DNA from: Doris montereyensis
Lineage: Eukaryota > Mollusca > Gastropoda > Nudibranchia > Dorididae
Direction: 5' to 3'
DNA length: 64,000 nt
NCBI GenBank assembly: GCA_037039925.1
Contig: JAXRKP010000001.1
Coordinates: 657,001-721,000, forward strand
The stretch's first letter is position 1. Each line of letters starts with the position of its first letter. Shown piece after piece: positions 14,100 through 64,000 of this stretch. The position numbers were made by a program, and so were the translations under genes. The notes beneath the pieces were generated by a model. It searched no databases, was not told the DNA's origin, and worked only from the letters and a program-made list of their open reading frames with translations.

Positions 14100-17000
14100 T
14101 AAAACCAAAGTTATGACTGATAATGAAAGAGCTAAAAACACATCCTACACTGTGGGAAACTGATCATCATATGCCACGAAAGCAGTTCTTTAACCTTTTG
14201 AAAAGAGTGATATACATGAATAAAGAAATGTCAAAATTTGCAATTTTTATAAGAAATATTCTTGTACTTAAAAGACAAAAATTCTATTCAATAAAAAGTA
14301 AATACAAACAAAAAAGATGTCCTCCCAAAAAATTTTACGACAAAAAGTCATGCCAAATTGAATTAATGTAATCTTTTAAATCAAAATCATTTCTACGTTT
14401 GGACAGAACTATTTGCTTTCGTAAGAAATCATCTTAAAATGGGTGAAATGAAACAAATTTGAACATTTATCATACAATGCAATACTATGCATTCCTTAAC
14501 CCTAGCTGAGTGACTGGTCCAATAAATGGTATTTGACGTCTGCGCAGGACTACATTAATATTGGCATATCATATCACTATATTCAGCCCAATGAAAATTT
14601 TATCCATAGTAGATGCTATCTCGAAGTATTTATTTCTTTTTTCTTCATATTGTAGAAAGTAATGTTTTTCCATCTTACTTTATGTTTACTTTTCATTTTG
14701 ACATAGCCTTTTATTTTTTAGTTGAACTCAACATCACTGAGATCTGGCTTTAGTTTGGGAATGGCATGTTATCAAGTTCTTCTTGCCTTATGAAAGTGTA
14801 AGGTTTTGTTTTTGGTTTTATTTTGGGGTTATGACATTTGGGTTTGGTCAGTTCAGGCTTTTTTTTGGGGAGGGGAAGAGAAGTTGTTTTTCTCCTGGTT
14901 TGCTTTTAGTACCATTTTTGTTCACTATTTCCATTTATTTCGTCTTTTTCTTTAAAGACTTGTTTTGTTTTTACTATCAAACAGGAAACCTGAAAGACTG
15001 AGAGACAGATTACTGTGAAGTTTGTCATTCAAAATGTGCTGATAGAACTTGGAGTACTGACAGTGATTTCAGAGATTCGCAATGAGTAAAAAGTAAGAGG
15101 AAACCGCCAGATGAAAGATAAGCAAAAGAGTAAAAGAAAAAAATAGGATCTATCAGCAGTAATGCCCGCCAACCATTTCCTGATCAGGCCTGGGCTAAAA
15201 TCACAGCAAACCACAATGGAGTATTTATAAATCTTGGGTTCACACTAAAAACTTATTTTCCGCAAGACTAGAAACATAAAATAACACATAAACTGCTCTT
15301 TACAAAGTGGGTTTGTTTGACATTTTTCTGTTTATTTTTATTTGTGTTTGTTTATAAAAGGAAAAAGTGAAATTCTCAGAGAAACGTTGAGACACACAAA
15401 GCCTGGCGGCCAGAGACAAGACTTCTTATGTCTTTCCCATCATTTTGATTCACAATGAATGTAATATGAGTGGAACCTAGGGCACCGGGGATAACTGATG
15501 AATAGAAACAAAAGGACACGAACAAACTATGCCTGAGAGGAAGGACTATTCTTTCAACAATATACAAAACTGAGATAGCTATGGCAGAACGTATAAGAAT
15601 TAATATTTTAGCTGACATCCTTTACTTCAGATTTCAATCTGACATTTGTTAATTATTTTCAAATGATCAACTAGAACGAACTGAAAAATAGATGAAGAGT
15701 TAACAAAGAAAAGGTGACTTGTAGAAAAATATTCTTCTGAAAAAACATACAATGTACAATACCAATAAAGGCATTCCTACCAATAGACAATTGAAATCCA
15801 TGTATGAAAAGCAAATATGATCGTGAAAATTATTTTATAATCTTGAGACTGATGTTCACTTGATCATAGTTTCTTTGATATTCAGTGTTGTATGACGGAA
15901 AAATATATTTTAAAATATTTTGTCTTATGATCTTCAAGGAAATGCATAATCATGAGCGTAAATGTATTCAACTGTCATTATGCAAAGATAAGAGCAAGTG
16001 TGTGTTGCTTTAGATGAACGGTGAACAACATAAAACAATAACCAAAATAACCAAAATAAAACCTCATGTTCCTTTCCTTATAATAACCAAACTTTGCAGT
16101 CCAATAATAAGTTATGGAAACCTACAGCTGTTAAACAGGAGGGGGAAAAAACTAACAGCCTACACCAAAATCAAAATACTATACTCTGAAAAGAATATAA
16201 AAGGTTAGAAAGAAGAGTGAGATCTTCAAAATTGAAGAATTTCCCCCAAAATGACTGGAAATTAAACTGCCTTGAGTAAATTGATAGATATAATCACATA
16301 TATTTAGAATTAAGTAGACAGAGATAACAATTTAAGACATGAACATACATGACACTAATATACAATAAGGCAAGAAGAGAGAACATGGATCTATCCAGAC
16401 AAACGTAGTTTCTCTGACCTTAGAAGTGTCAAAATAATGTGTAATCTCTCTGTATACACTTCTTTCTACTCTTCAACAACTCACTGTAAACATCTCCTGC
16501 GACTTAAAGAATAATGGGAGCGAAGTTTTGTGATAACATTTTACATCATACTGACAGAGCGTGTGTTACTCTAATACCTGTCTTATTGGTCTTCTTTATA
16601 ACTTCTCAATACAAGCATCAAGTTATTTTAAGGGAGAAAAGAAGAAAACTGGACATTAAATTTATATAAAAGAAATAGAAAGAGAGAAAAAGATTTGAAA
16701 TATAAATACAACATGGAAAAACAAAGGAGATAAGGAAAAAAAGATACAAGCGAGGGGGAAAAAGTTCAATGTTTACAGTAACAATAGAGAAAGTATATAA
16801 ATGTTCTGCATAGAGCTTGCTATCATCCAAAGAAGCAGGTAACCAGAGTTCTTTAACGATTAATATAATCAACACATAAATCCATTTTTGCACAATTTAA
16901 AAATGAGCGTGAAATGTACAAAATACAATGATAATTTAAAATGGTATTTATTTTTATCACATATCGGTTACAACAGCATTGAACATAATGAATTAACTAT

Positions 17001-17484
17001 TGAATCAATTGCACACAAAATTTTCATCAATGTTCGAAGGTTCATGTGCTGGGATTTTTGCTCCCTTTCAGTTGCTTGCTTTTGAATGCAGAATGTAAAC
17101 ATAGAGTGTTTTCAAAAGCAATTAAGAACTTGAGTATGTTGATAGACAGGAAACAAAAGTGAGACAAAATATAAAGATAAACTAAAGCGGTGAGAACAAA
17201 AAAGCAAGAAGCAGACTAATTTTTGTTCTGGCTCTTTTGTTCTTACTTAAATATGGTAATATGTTTGTGTGTGTGCATGTGTGTGTACCGTACATATATG
17301 TCACTGATAGGGAGCTTTTCTTTAGGAGAAAAGGTACATATGAAAGCTGAGGCTATACTGCATGTTCTGTCAAATTTCCATCCAAATTGGTTATGGTGGT
17401 AAAACGATGACTCCAGGCATTCAAAATGAATACAAGAGAAGGTAAGAAATCGACAGTTGTGAAGTTGTGTGTGATCTGTATACA
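14100..17484. other. Intergenic/downstream region of SNX27
   Basis: AT-rich with repeat copy R5 inside. The region just below 17485 should contain the SNX27 3' UTR. The nearest AATAAA I see on the minus strand lies at 16947-16952, 533 nt past the stop; its use is unproven. No other gene is recognised. Confidence 0.4.
15090..15182 (+). repeat. Unclassified ~150-bp repeat, copy R5 (partial)
   Basis: Partial copy holding the gaggaaaccgccagatgaaa block through tatcagcagtaatgcccgc to ccaaccattt. The 5' third is missing. Confidence 0.55.
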
Positions 17485-40273
<22,789 letters not shown>

Positions 40274-40540
40274 GCTGAATCACGTGACTTTATGTTTTCA
40301 TCTGTGGATTGTTTCCGGTGTAAAGGATGGTAGTAATAAGTATGTGACTTGTTATCATAAACACTTCAGAATGGTTCCTACTGTTCCGATGTAAAGTCTT
40401 TAGTTTTATTTATTTATCGTTGTGTGTATACACTTACATCCGCAGTGATAGCAATGGTCGCATAAAGTATAATATATAACGTTAATAACAAACGAAATAA
40501 AGACGAGAAGATCATTAAAAATGATAAGATTTATAAGACT
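40274..40540 (-). promoter_or_regulatory. SNX27 5' upstream region squeezed against LINE copy D
   Basis: Only 267 bp separate the SNX27 ATG from the 5' end of a head-to-head LINE. The SNX27 core promoter and 5' UTR are therefore in this strip, inside the LINE, or split off by a 5' intron. I see no clear TATA box. Confidence 0.35.
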
Positions 40541-42154
40541 GGGCAGTGGGCAGGGAAGCACCTGTAAGGGGAGTAGACGATCCTGCCCTCCACGAGTCTC
40601 CTGCAGCCCTGCAGGGTGGTCTTGGCTGACCAAAGGCTAAGGGAGTAACCCTGACAGAAAACAACCTGTTGTCTTGCAGGCTGGTCATGGATGACCAAAG
40701 ACTTAGGGAGTTAACCCTGACAGAAAATAACAACCTGCTGCCTTGTATGCATGTCTTGGGTGACCAAAAGCTAAGGGAGTTAACCCTAACAGAAAATTAC
40801 AAGACCTGGTAGAGGGCCTCAAGATGGCAGCCCCACCATCTACCTGGGGTACAGTGGGCACTAATTCCCTGCTTATCCAAAACAAAACTGATTCAGTGAA
40901 ATAAATACAATATACCCGGCTTGACCTTTCAAGGGTGCACATGGAAACGAACACGGACTGTGATTTTTGGAACATGGAACAACAGGGCAATAAATGGAAA
41001 AGAGATAGAATTAATTGAAGAAATGATAAATTTCAAAATAGATGTTTTTGCCATTACAGAAACAAAGAAAAAAGGACAAGGAATAGAAAATGTAGGACAA
41101 AATCATAATTTTATCTTCTCGGGATTAGATGCCAAATATAGACTAGAGCGGGAGTATACCTCCTAATGCACAAAAAGCATGAAAAATTACTAGAAAGTTG
41201 GAAGCCCACAGCTATTAGAGGTAAATAGTAAATCAAAAGGACGAGAAATTAAATTATTAATAGCTTATGGATCAAATGAAGATGCCATTTTAAAGAAGAA
41301 CAAGATATCTTCGAAGACGATTTACAAATAGCTGCAGAGAATCTCAATCCCAAACAGGAACTAGTGGTTTTAGGCGATTTAAACGCTAGAGTAGGCAACA
41401 CAGTAGAAATGTCAGAAGGAGAAATAGGTCAAGAAGGAGAGACAACAATTTATTTAAATGGAGAGAGACGAATACTAATATATTTTTGCCTAAAGAATAA
41501 CATGAAAACAGCTAACACATTTTTTCCTCATAAAAAATATCCACAAATATACAAGAGTAAATTAAGACAGGTGTGAAAAGTCAATGATTCATATTGTCAC
41601 TTATTGTCATATTTCGCCTAGGAGTAATGATTAACTCAAGAGGGAAAACTAAGAGAAGAAATCAGCCAGAGAATCCAAAAGGCAATGATAATATATAAAC
41701 ATCAAGGAAAGACGTTTATACTAGGTAAACAAGTGTGAACAAAAACCAAAATGGCAGTATTGGCAGTATAAAACACAATTTATTGTCCTAATCTCCTCTA
41801 TGACAGCAAAACACTAATAAAAACAACAATAAGAGATCAAACCAAAGCAGATGGCACAAAAACTAAGATAGAAATAAATCAATCGAGATGGTTTGGGCAT
41901 GTAAACAGAATAGCTATATCAGTATACAGTACAGTGCTAAAGTCTAAGGTGAAAGTGAAAGACCAAAAGACAGACCTAGGAGAAAGTGGGAAGAAGATGT
42001 AAAAGTAAAAGAGGCATTAAAGCATAGAAATTTAATTTTTTTGGAAGGAAACAGAAAATGCCAGGGCAGGGTACCCTGGAGAAATATTATCCCGGGCATC
42101 TGAACCCATACACCGAAAAGTAGAATGGGAACTGATAAAGAAAGGAAGGAAGAA
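40541..42154 (+). mobile_element. RTE-like LINE, copy D (internally deleted)
   Basis: Flanked by the 13-bp duplication aagatttataaga (40526-40538 and 42154-42166), so a complete insertion. It has three monomers (40601-40803; the small-ORF ATG is mutated to ACG at 40577), leader and endonuclease start (ITETKKKGQG, GDLNARVGN near 41376). A large deletion then joins it at about 41590-41617 to the region before the C-terminus. The junction carries ~26 bp identical to the end of the fold-back element at 38.7 kb. It ends at the gataaagaaagg tail. Confidence 0.9.
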
Positions 42155-42166
42155 AGATTTATAAGA

Positions 42167-42625
42167 AAAATAAGATACATAGCCTACATGTAATACATCA
42201 TGTACAGTACATGTATCATAAATGATCTGTTATAAGATAATGGGGAGTGAGGGCCAATGGGCATAATTTGGGTTTAGAGGCGGGCTTCTCCAGAGAAATA
42301 TATTGGGGTCATTTTGACGCTTTGTTTTGATTTGTTTCTCATTCAAACATGGTTGAGAGAATTAAGCCTGTCGTCCTGGGTGTGAGTGTGATTGTGAAGA
42401 AAGGCAATTAAATTCCAATGTTGAATTTGTACTTGAATGAAATGTTGCGTGATCTCCTTTATCTTTTTTACCCTTATCATTTATTTCATACATTTGTATA
42501 CTTTTCACACCTTTAACGTATTATTTTTCCTTGTTGGTGTTTCCTTTCCTCATATCTCCATCATTGCTTCTCTCAACTCTCATGACATAGAATCTACTCT
42601 TTGTCTCTTCTTCATTTCTAATATA

Positions 42626-42669
<44 letters not shown>

Positions 42670-42675
42670 TCTCTT

Positions 42676-42713
<38 letters not shown>

Positions 42714-43489
42714 ATCCACAAATAAAACAACGCTAACTTCTGCTTCCTAGAAAGCACCATTGTGTAGGAATAGTAGAATGGCGATGAAGGTCTTATGCCT
42801 AGCTACCTTCGTAATAGTAAGGTGACAACGGGTTCAATGTTAGTAATCACTGTTTTTCATTCGTCACCTGCTTCAGAATGAGGGATTTAGTACATTATAT
42901 CATGTATGGTTTCGGCTGGAAACATACTAAGAGCTGACTGTAGGCTTCAAATTGAAGGAGAAAGATAGGTCACGACTCATTTACAATCAAAATAAAGAAG
43001 CAAAGGATAGAGTGATCATCATACACTCTCCAACCATATGCGGCCGCTGACTGTACCGTTTTTATCACACCCCCCCCCCCAGCCAACACTTGTCACTATA
43101 CCAACCGACAACTGAGCCGCCCCCCCCCACCCCCATCCAGACGAGCATAAATTACACAAAACCCAAAATATATCGCAACTCAAATGCATGTAGGTCTTAA
43201 TGTCTCAGCAACAAATACACACAACACAGAGTGTGTCTAGCCAACAACGAATGAATTAGACAAATGGGCCTACGTCATTGTTTAAAACTTAAAGCAAAAC
43301 TCAGCACACCAGAACACAACACATCTTAGAGGATTCCTGAAGTCATCACCACTTAAAAACAAACCAAAACGTATTCATACATCATCTCCTTAGTCCTAGT
43401 CCTACCTGGGGTCAATTTGAGGCAAATTTAAAGATTATAAATATCCACTGCTAGTCCATCTCCAAACATACATCTTTTCTGAATACGGT
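42167..43489. other. Intergenic sequence with (CT)n and poly(C)
   Basis: A (ct)n microsatellite at 42628-42713 and C-runs at about 43069-43080 and 43121-43130. No gene or RNA recognised. Confidence 0.5.
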
Positions 43490-44800
43490 TGACAGCGTAA
43501 AGCCAGACATTATTAACCATCGGCTCTGCATCTTGGCTAGATCCATCAATCAACAAAGATAATGAGTACCCCAGCCCCCCTCCCCCATCAACTTCACTGT
43601 CTATCGCAAAGATCAAGACCTTCATGGTGGTGATGTGTTTATAGCCGCAGGCCAGGAATACATTAGTTCAGTGGTTACTGAATTGCAAGAAAGGTGTGAA
43701 ATTGTATCAGCAAACATTAAAATTAAAAGATGAAAAACACCATCTCTACATTTTTTCATACAATCGCCCAAACATAAGTGATGAAGAAAGCTTAGAACTT
43801 TTTACAAACTCTTTAAGTAACCTTATTAGCGTCAACACCAACAGCATCTTCGCAATGGAACTGGAATAATAAAACTATCATTTATCAAGGAAAACTCCAT
43901 AAACACAATTACACTATAAGTTTGACTTGGCTTTAAATGGCCGTGCGCTAACACAATTTATTGAACACCCCATTCCAGTTAACCGACAGGAAGTCTTCAC
44001 AGACATCTCAGATAATGATGCAGTTTACATTGAGATCGATATCAATCCTAAAAGAACAAACAGAAACCAAGAAACATACAGCTGTACAACAAAGCAAACT
44101 GGGATAGCCTAAGAGCACACGTTGACAAAAAATGGCAAGAGAACTTGAAAACAATAAAATACTTAACACCAAAGAATTGTGGCTAAAATTTAAACCACAT
44201 TCCCCATAAACCTTGTAAAACAAAGAATAGTCAATCATAGATCAATAACAACATAAAGCAGATGATGAAACAGAGAGATCGTTACTACAAAAAACATAAA
44301 AAGACTAATGATCCGAAGTACAATTAAAAATACAAGCTTTTGAAAATAAAACATCATGTTCAAAGAGAGTTGAGAACAAAGTACTGGAACTGTGTGGAAG
44401 ACACGCTCCGCCCTGATGAATGTGGAAACCCATATTATTAATTATTGTCGTGTGAAGAGGTTTTGGTCTTACATTATACAGGAACATAGATAGTAACGGG
44501 ATAACACCAATCAGGAAGGACGACAAACTTAATATTGGCTTACAATTACAATAGGGCTACAGCCTTAACAATCAGTTCCAGTCAGTATTTTCTGGGGAAA
44601 AAGCAGCCTCTGTTCGTCAAACAAATAACTGAAAATCATATAACTTATAAGGGACATATGCAACTACATTAGTCTAAATCTAAACCAACCTGTCATAACA
44701 GACATAAGATAAATGTCACACCAGAAGGCATTACAAAGCTGCTTAGAAGTAATAAAAGCCTGGATTCCACAAAAGCTTTCATGATACAGGCTATAAATCC
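43490..44800 (+). pseudogene. Jockey-like LINE relic (endonuclease to start of RT)
   Basis: With frameshifts and stops the plus strand reads fragments typical of jockey-type elements: VDSVKPDII, INFTVYRKDQDLHGGDVFIA, CEIVSANIKIK, a SDNDAVYIEIDINPKR stretch where the endonuclease SDHxxV motif is expected, then WQENLKT, MMKQRDRYYKKHKKTNDP, ELRTKYWNCVEDTL and a last piece GITKLLRS near the start of the RT domain. Heavily decayed. Probably a different family from copies A-F. Confidence 0.6.
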
Positions 44801-44982
44801 ATCTTTATCTATCTGATTGCATTTTGTCCTGGGGAACTTTTTATTTTGGTTTGGTTTTATTTCTTTTCTCTCAAATCTAGCTTTCAACTTTCCTGACAGA
44901 CAAAAGGGTTTCAAAATCATTATTTTCAATAGTATGCTACATCTTCTTTTTCTTTATAATACATGTACAATGTAGTTTTTTG

Positions 44983-45300
44983 TTTGATTTGATTTACCCA
45001 CATTCATAACTAAGGTGATCTCGGGGGTTTTGGTAGTATTGTAATGGTAGGATTTTTAATTTTGCCCAGACTGCCTTTTGTAAACAGCCAAGGGATATTT
45101 TAACCTGCACAGAGGGTTATTAGCTGCACACAGGACCTCCTTTCTATTGTCTGTCTCCAATGGGAATAGGTGTCGATCCACCAGGGGATAGATTTTACTC
45201 CTAAAAATACCTTGACAAAAATTTTCAACCGTCGGCGGGGCTTGAACTCATTACCTTTGGGTTGAGAGGCAGACACCTTGCCTCTGGACCATTCAGTCCC
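44983..45300 (-). mobile_element. tRNA-derived SINE, copy S4
   Basis: Minus-strand copy with the (gattt)n tail complement at its left edge, the gcccagactgcc body block and the tRNA head complement (ggcttgaactcattacc; ttgcctctggacc) at the right edge. It separates two opposite-facing jockey-like pieces. Confidence 0.85.
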
Positions 45301-45694
45301 TCCATCCTAATAGTAATATGTAGCCCAACTCAATCTTGAGTATTACTGTCAGCGCACATATTTTTAATATAACTCCATATCAAATTTTTATTTTAAAATG
45401 ATGTATTTAATTGTTTTTAGTACTACTGCTGAGTTTCTTCTGTTGGCAATCTGTTTCATGGGCTTATTGTAGTAGTAGAGTAAAATGGGTGCAGGTGACA
45501 ATCAATGTTTGAAGACGAAACCATGTTTGACAGCCTGATCTGGTTGTTGTTCTCGTATTAAGTTTAAGCTGTATAAACAAATGGCCATTTTCAAGCTTTG
45601 AAGAAAATATTCTATTTACTTCTGACTCTATATTTGTCTAAAGGTATCCATTGTAATTGAAATTGATTCATGTAGGTTTTGGTATTTCCTTTTA

Positions 45695-46135
45695 TGTATG
45701 TATTCTTATTAGTTACAAAATGGGCTACATCCTTTTGCACTTTCTTGTATGTGGGTCTGTTGGTGTGGGTCCCAGACACAGCTACTACATGTATAATCTA
45801 AGACTGGTTTTACTAAAGACTTGTAGCACTTTTCTTCAACATATGACAAGGGACAGTTGTAAAGATTTCTGATAAGGAAGGCCATTTGCTTTTCTGCACA
45901 GTGCTGTATGTTGTTCTGCCCAATGGAGTTTATTGTCTATTGCTACTCCTAGGTAATTGGCACAGTCTGTAATTTTTGGTCTTTGGTTATGTATGTAACA
46001 GTCGGAGTTGATTACTTCTACTTTTTTGCAGATTACTTTTAGTACCTGACATTTATCTGGATGGAACTCCATTTTCCACTGTCTCTCCTATGCTTGTAGT
46101 ATGTTTAAGTTATTTTGTAATATTTTGTGACAGTT
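45695..46135 (-). pseudogene. Jockey-like LINE relic (RT thumb region)
   Basis: The minus strand reads ERQWKMEFHPDKCQVLKV, ITDCANYLGVAIDNKLHW, LCRKANG. After a frame change it continues FLIRNLYNCPLSYVEEKC, YKSLVKPVLDY and VWDPHQQ. These are standard blocks downstream of the YADD box in jockey/CR1-type RTs. Opposite in orientation to the piece at 43490-44800. Confidence 0.75.
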
Positions 46136-46293
46136 CGGCGAATCAAGGATGAAAAGGGACAACATTAACTGGTGATTATGGATTAAAAGAGGGCTGGATA
46201 AATTATCAACAATCAATGAGTAAAGAAAACAAGACAAAATAACAAGTATGAGAATTCATGAATTATGAAGATATATATATATATGTATGTACA

Positions 46294-46299
46294 TTTATT
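46294..46299 (-). terminator. Candidate RIOK2 poly(A) signal AATAAA
   Basis: AATAAA on the minus strand, about 152 nt past the RIOK2 stop at 46451. Position and motif fit; usage is not shown. Confidence 0.4.
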
Positions 46300-46450
46300 G
46301 TCGTATAAAGAATGTTTTTTTATATTCTCCTTCAGGAGATGAACTTGGAAATGAATTCTCTTTATAACATTTAAATGATTATAGACATTCTCAATCAAAA
46401 CTTCGTCTACCAAGACTCCCCTCCCACCAAAAATAAACAATAAAAACAAT

Positions 46451-63365
<16,915 letters not shown>

Positions 63366-64000
63366 TTCGAGTCTTTGAGAAGTGGAATAGAACGTCAATC
63401 AATGCATTAGATCTAGGCAGTCAAGATATGCATGGCTTGTTCACACCAGCGAGCACGTATTATTTTTTGCCTATTTTTCACTACACACTACCCACGCACG
63501 AGTTGGCAGTCATAGGACTGAGAACAGTCTATAACAGTATTGAATCGTACTTTTCATCGTCTCGCAATGATGTAAATTTTTAATTTGACCTGACATGGAT
63601 ATATCGCATATTATAATTAAACAGGTCCTTAAGATAACATTTTATTTAATAAAGCAAGGCCACCGACGTGGCTAAAACTACTAAAGGCTAATGGAAATCT
63701 TTCGTTTCCTTTACATGCAATACTCTATTGAATTATTGTTTTTTTTTTAATTCATGTGTGAGCATGCTTGCTAATGTCCCAAGATCTGGAGAGATGAAAA
63801 GGTGATACAGATACATAGTATATGTTGTTTATAGCAATTGAATGGGAAATAATGAACAAGGTTGGCGTGCCGTGGTACGAACGTTTAAGTGCCTTACACA
63901 GCCTAACGAAGTTCATTATTTGTTCATTCAAAATGCTATAATCATAGTATTATACCTCTATGAGTATATAATAAGTATGAATTTCAAAGATGATTGTGAT
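63366..64000 (-). promoter_or_regulatory. RIOK2 upstream region
   Basis: Should hold the RIOK2 5' UTR and promoter. No TATA box at a sensible distance; nothing else recognised. Confidence 0.3.

Overview
This is nuclear DNA of an animal, most likely a mollusc and perhaps a gastropod. It is AT-rich, its protein-coding genes are split by canonical GT-AG introns, and it is full of tRNA-derived SINEs, non-LTR retrotransposons and long (GA)n/(AT)n microsatellites. The phylum is an inference from the repeat style; no rRNA or mitochondrial marker is present. Nothing prokaryotic is seen (no operons, CRISPR array or IS elements).

Two complete host genes lie on the minus strand, one after the other. 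RIOK2 (RIO kinase 2, 40S ribosome maturation) runs from its ATG at 63365 to a stop at 46451 in 10 coding exons. SNX27 (sorting nexin 27, PDZ-PX-FERM retromer cargo adaptor) runs from its ATG at 40273 to a stop at 17485 in 12 coding exons. All exon junctions were placed by hand from splice sites, phase and family similarity. Each gene carries two single-base indels of opposite sign (RIOK2 exon 10; SNX27 exons 4 and 10), so total length is preserved. Otherwise both look functional, so assembly or base-calling error is the likeliest cause.

The rest is mobile DNA. One APE-type, RTE-like LINE family has six copies: A 28144-29856 (-), B 29859-30746 (+), C 32790-35986 (+), F 36665-39313 (-), D 40541-42154 (+) and E 57043-60395 (+). 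Copies with an intact 5' end share one start point and carry two or three 66-69 bp monomers. An ATG 36 nt from the element start opens a small ORF across the monomers whose repeat reads like a leucine-rich repeat (LxxLxLxxNxL). This is the most novel signal I see. Copies A and B together look like one twin-primed insertion. Copy F carries a fold-back, Penelope-like insertion with 47-bp perfect inverted repeats, a 13-bp target duplication and a degenerate hammerhead-like core; the same terminal sequence marks a deletion junction in copy D. Copy D sits head-to-head with SNX27, 267 bp upstream of its ATG. There are also jockey-like LINE pieces, a mariner C-terminal relic, two MITE-like elements, three or four SINE types and an unclassified ~150-bp repeat with eight copies.

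Layout: 1-17484 is gene-poor, AT-rich sequence with repeats. 17485-40273 is SNX27, with LINEs in introns 1 and 2 and a partial tandem duplicate of exon 1 in intron 1. 40274-46450 is intergenic, with LINE D, jockey-like relics and a SINE. 46451-63365 is RIOK2, with LINE E in intron 3. 63366-64000 is the RIOK2 upstream region.
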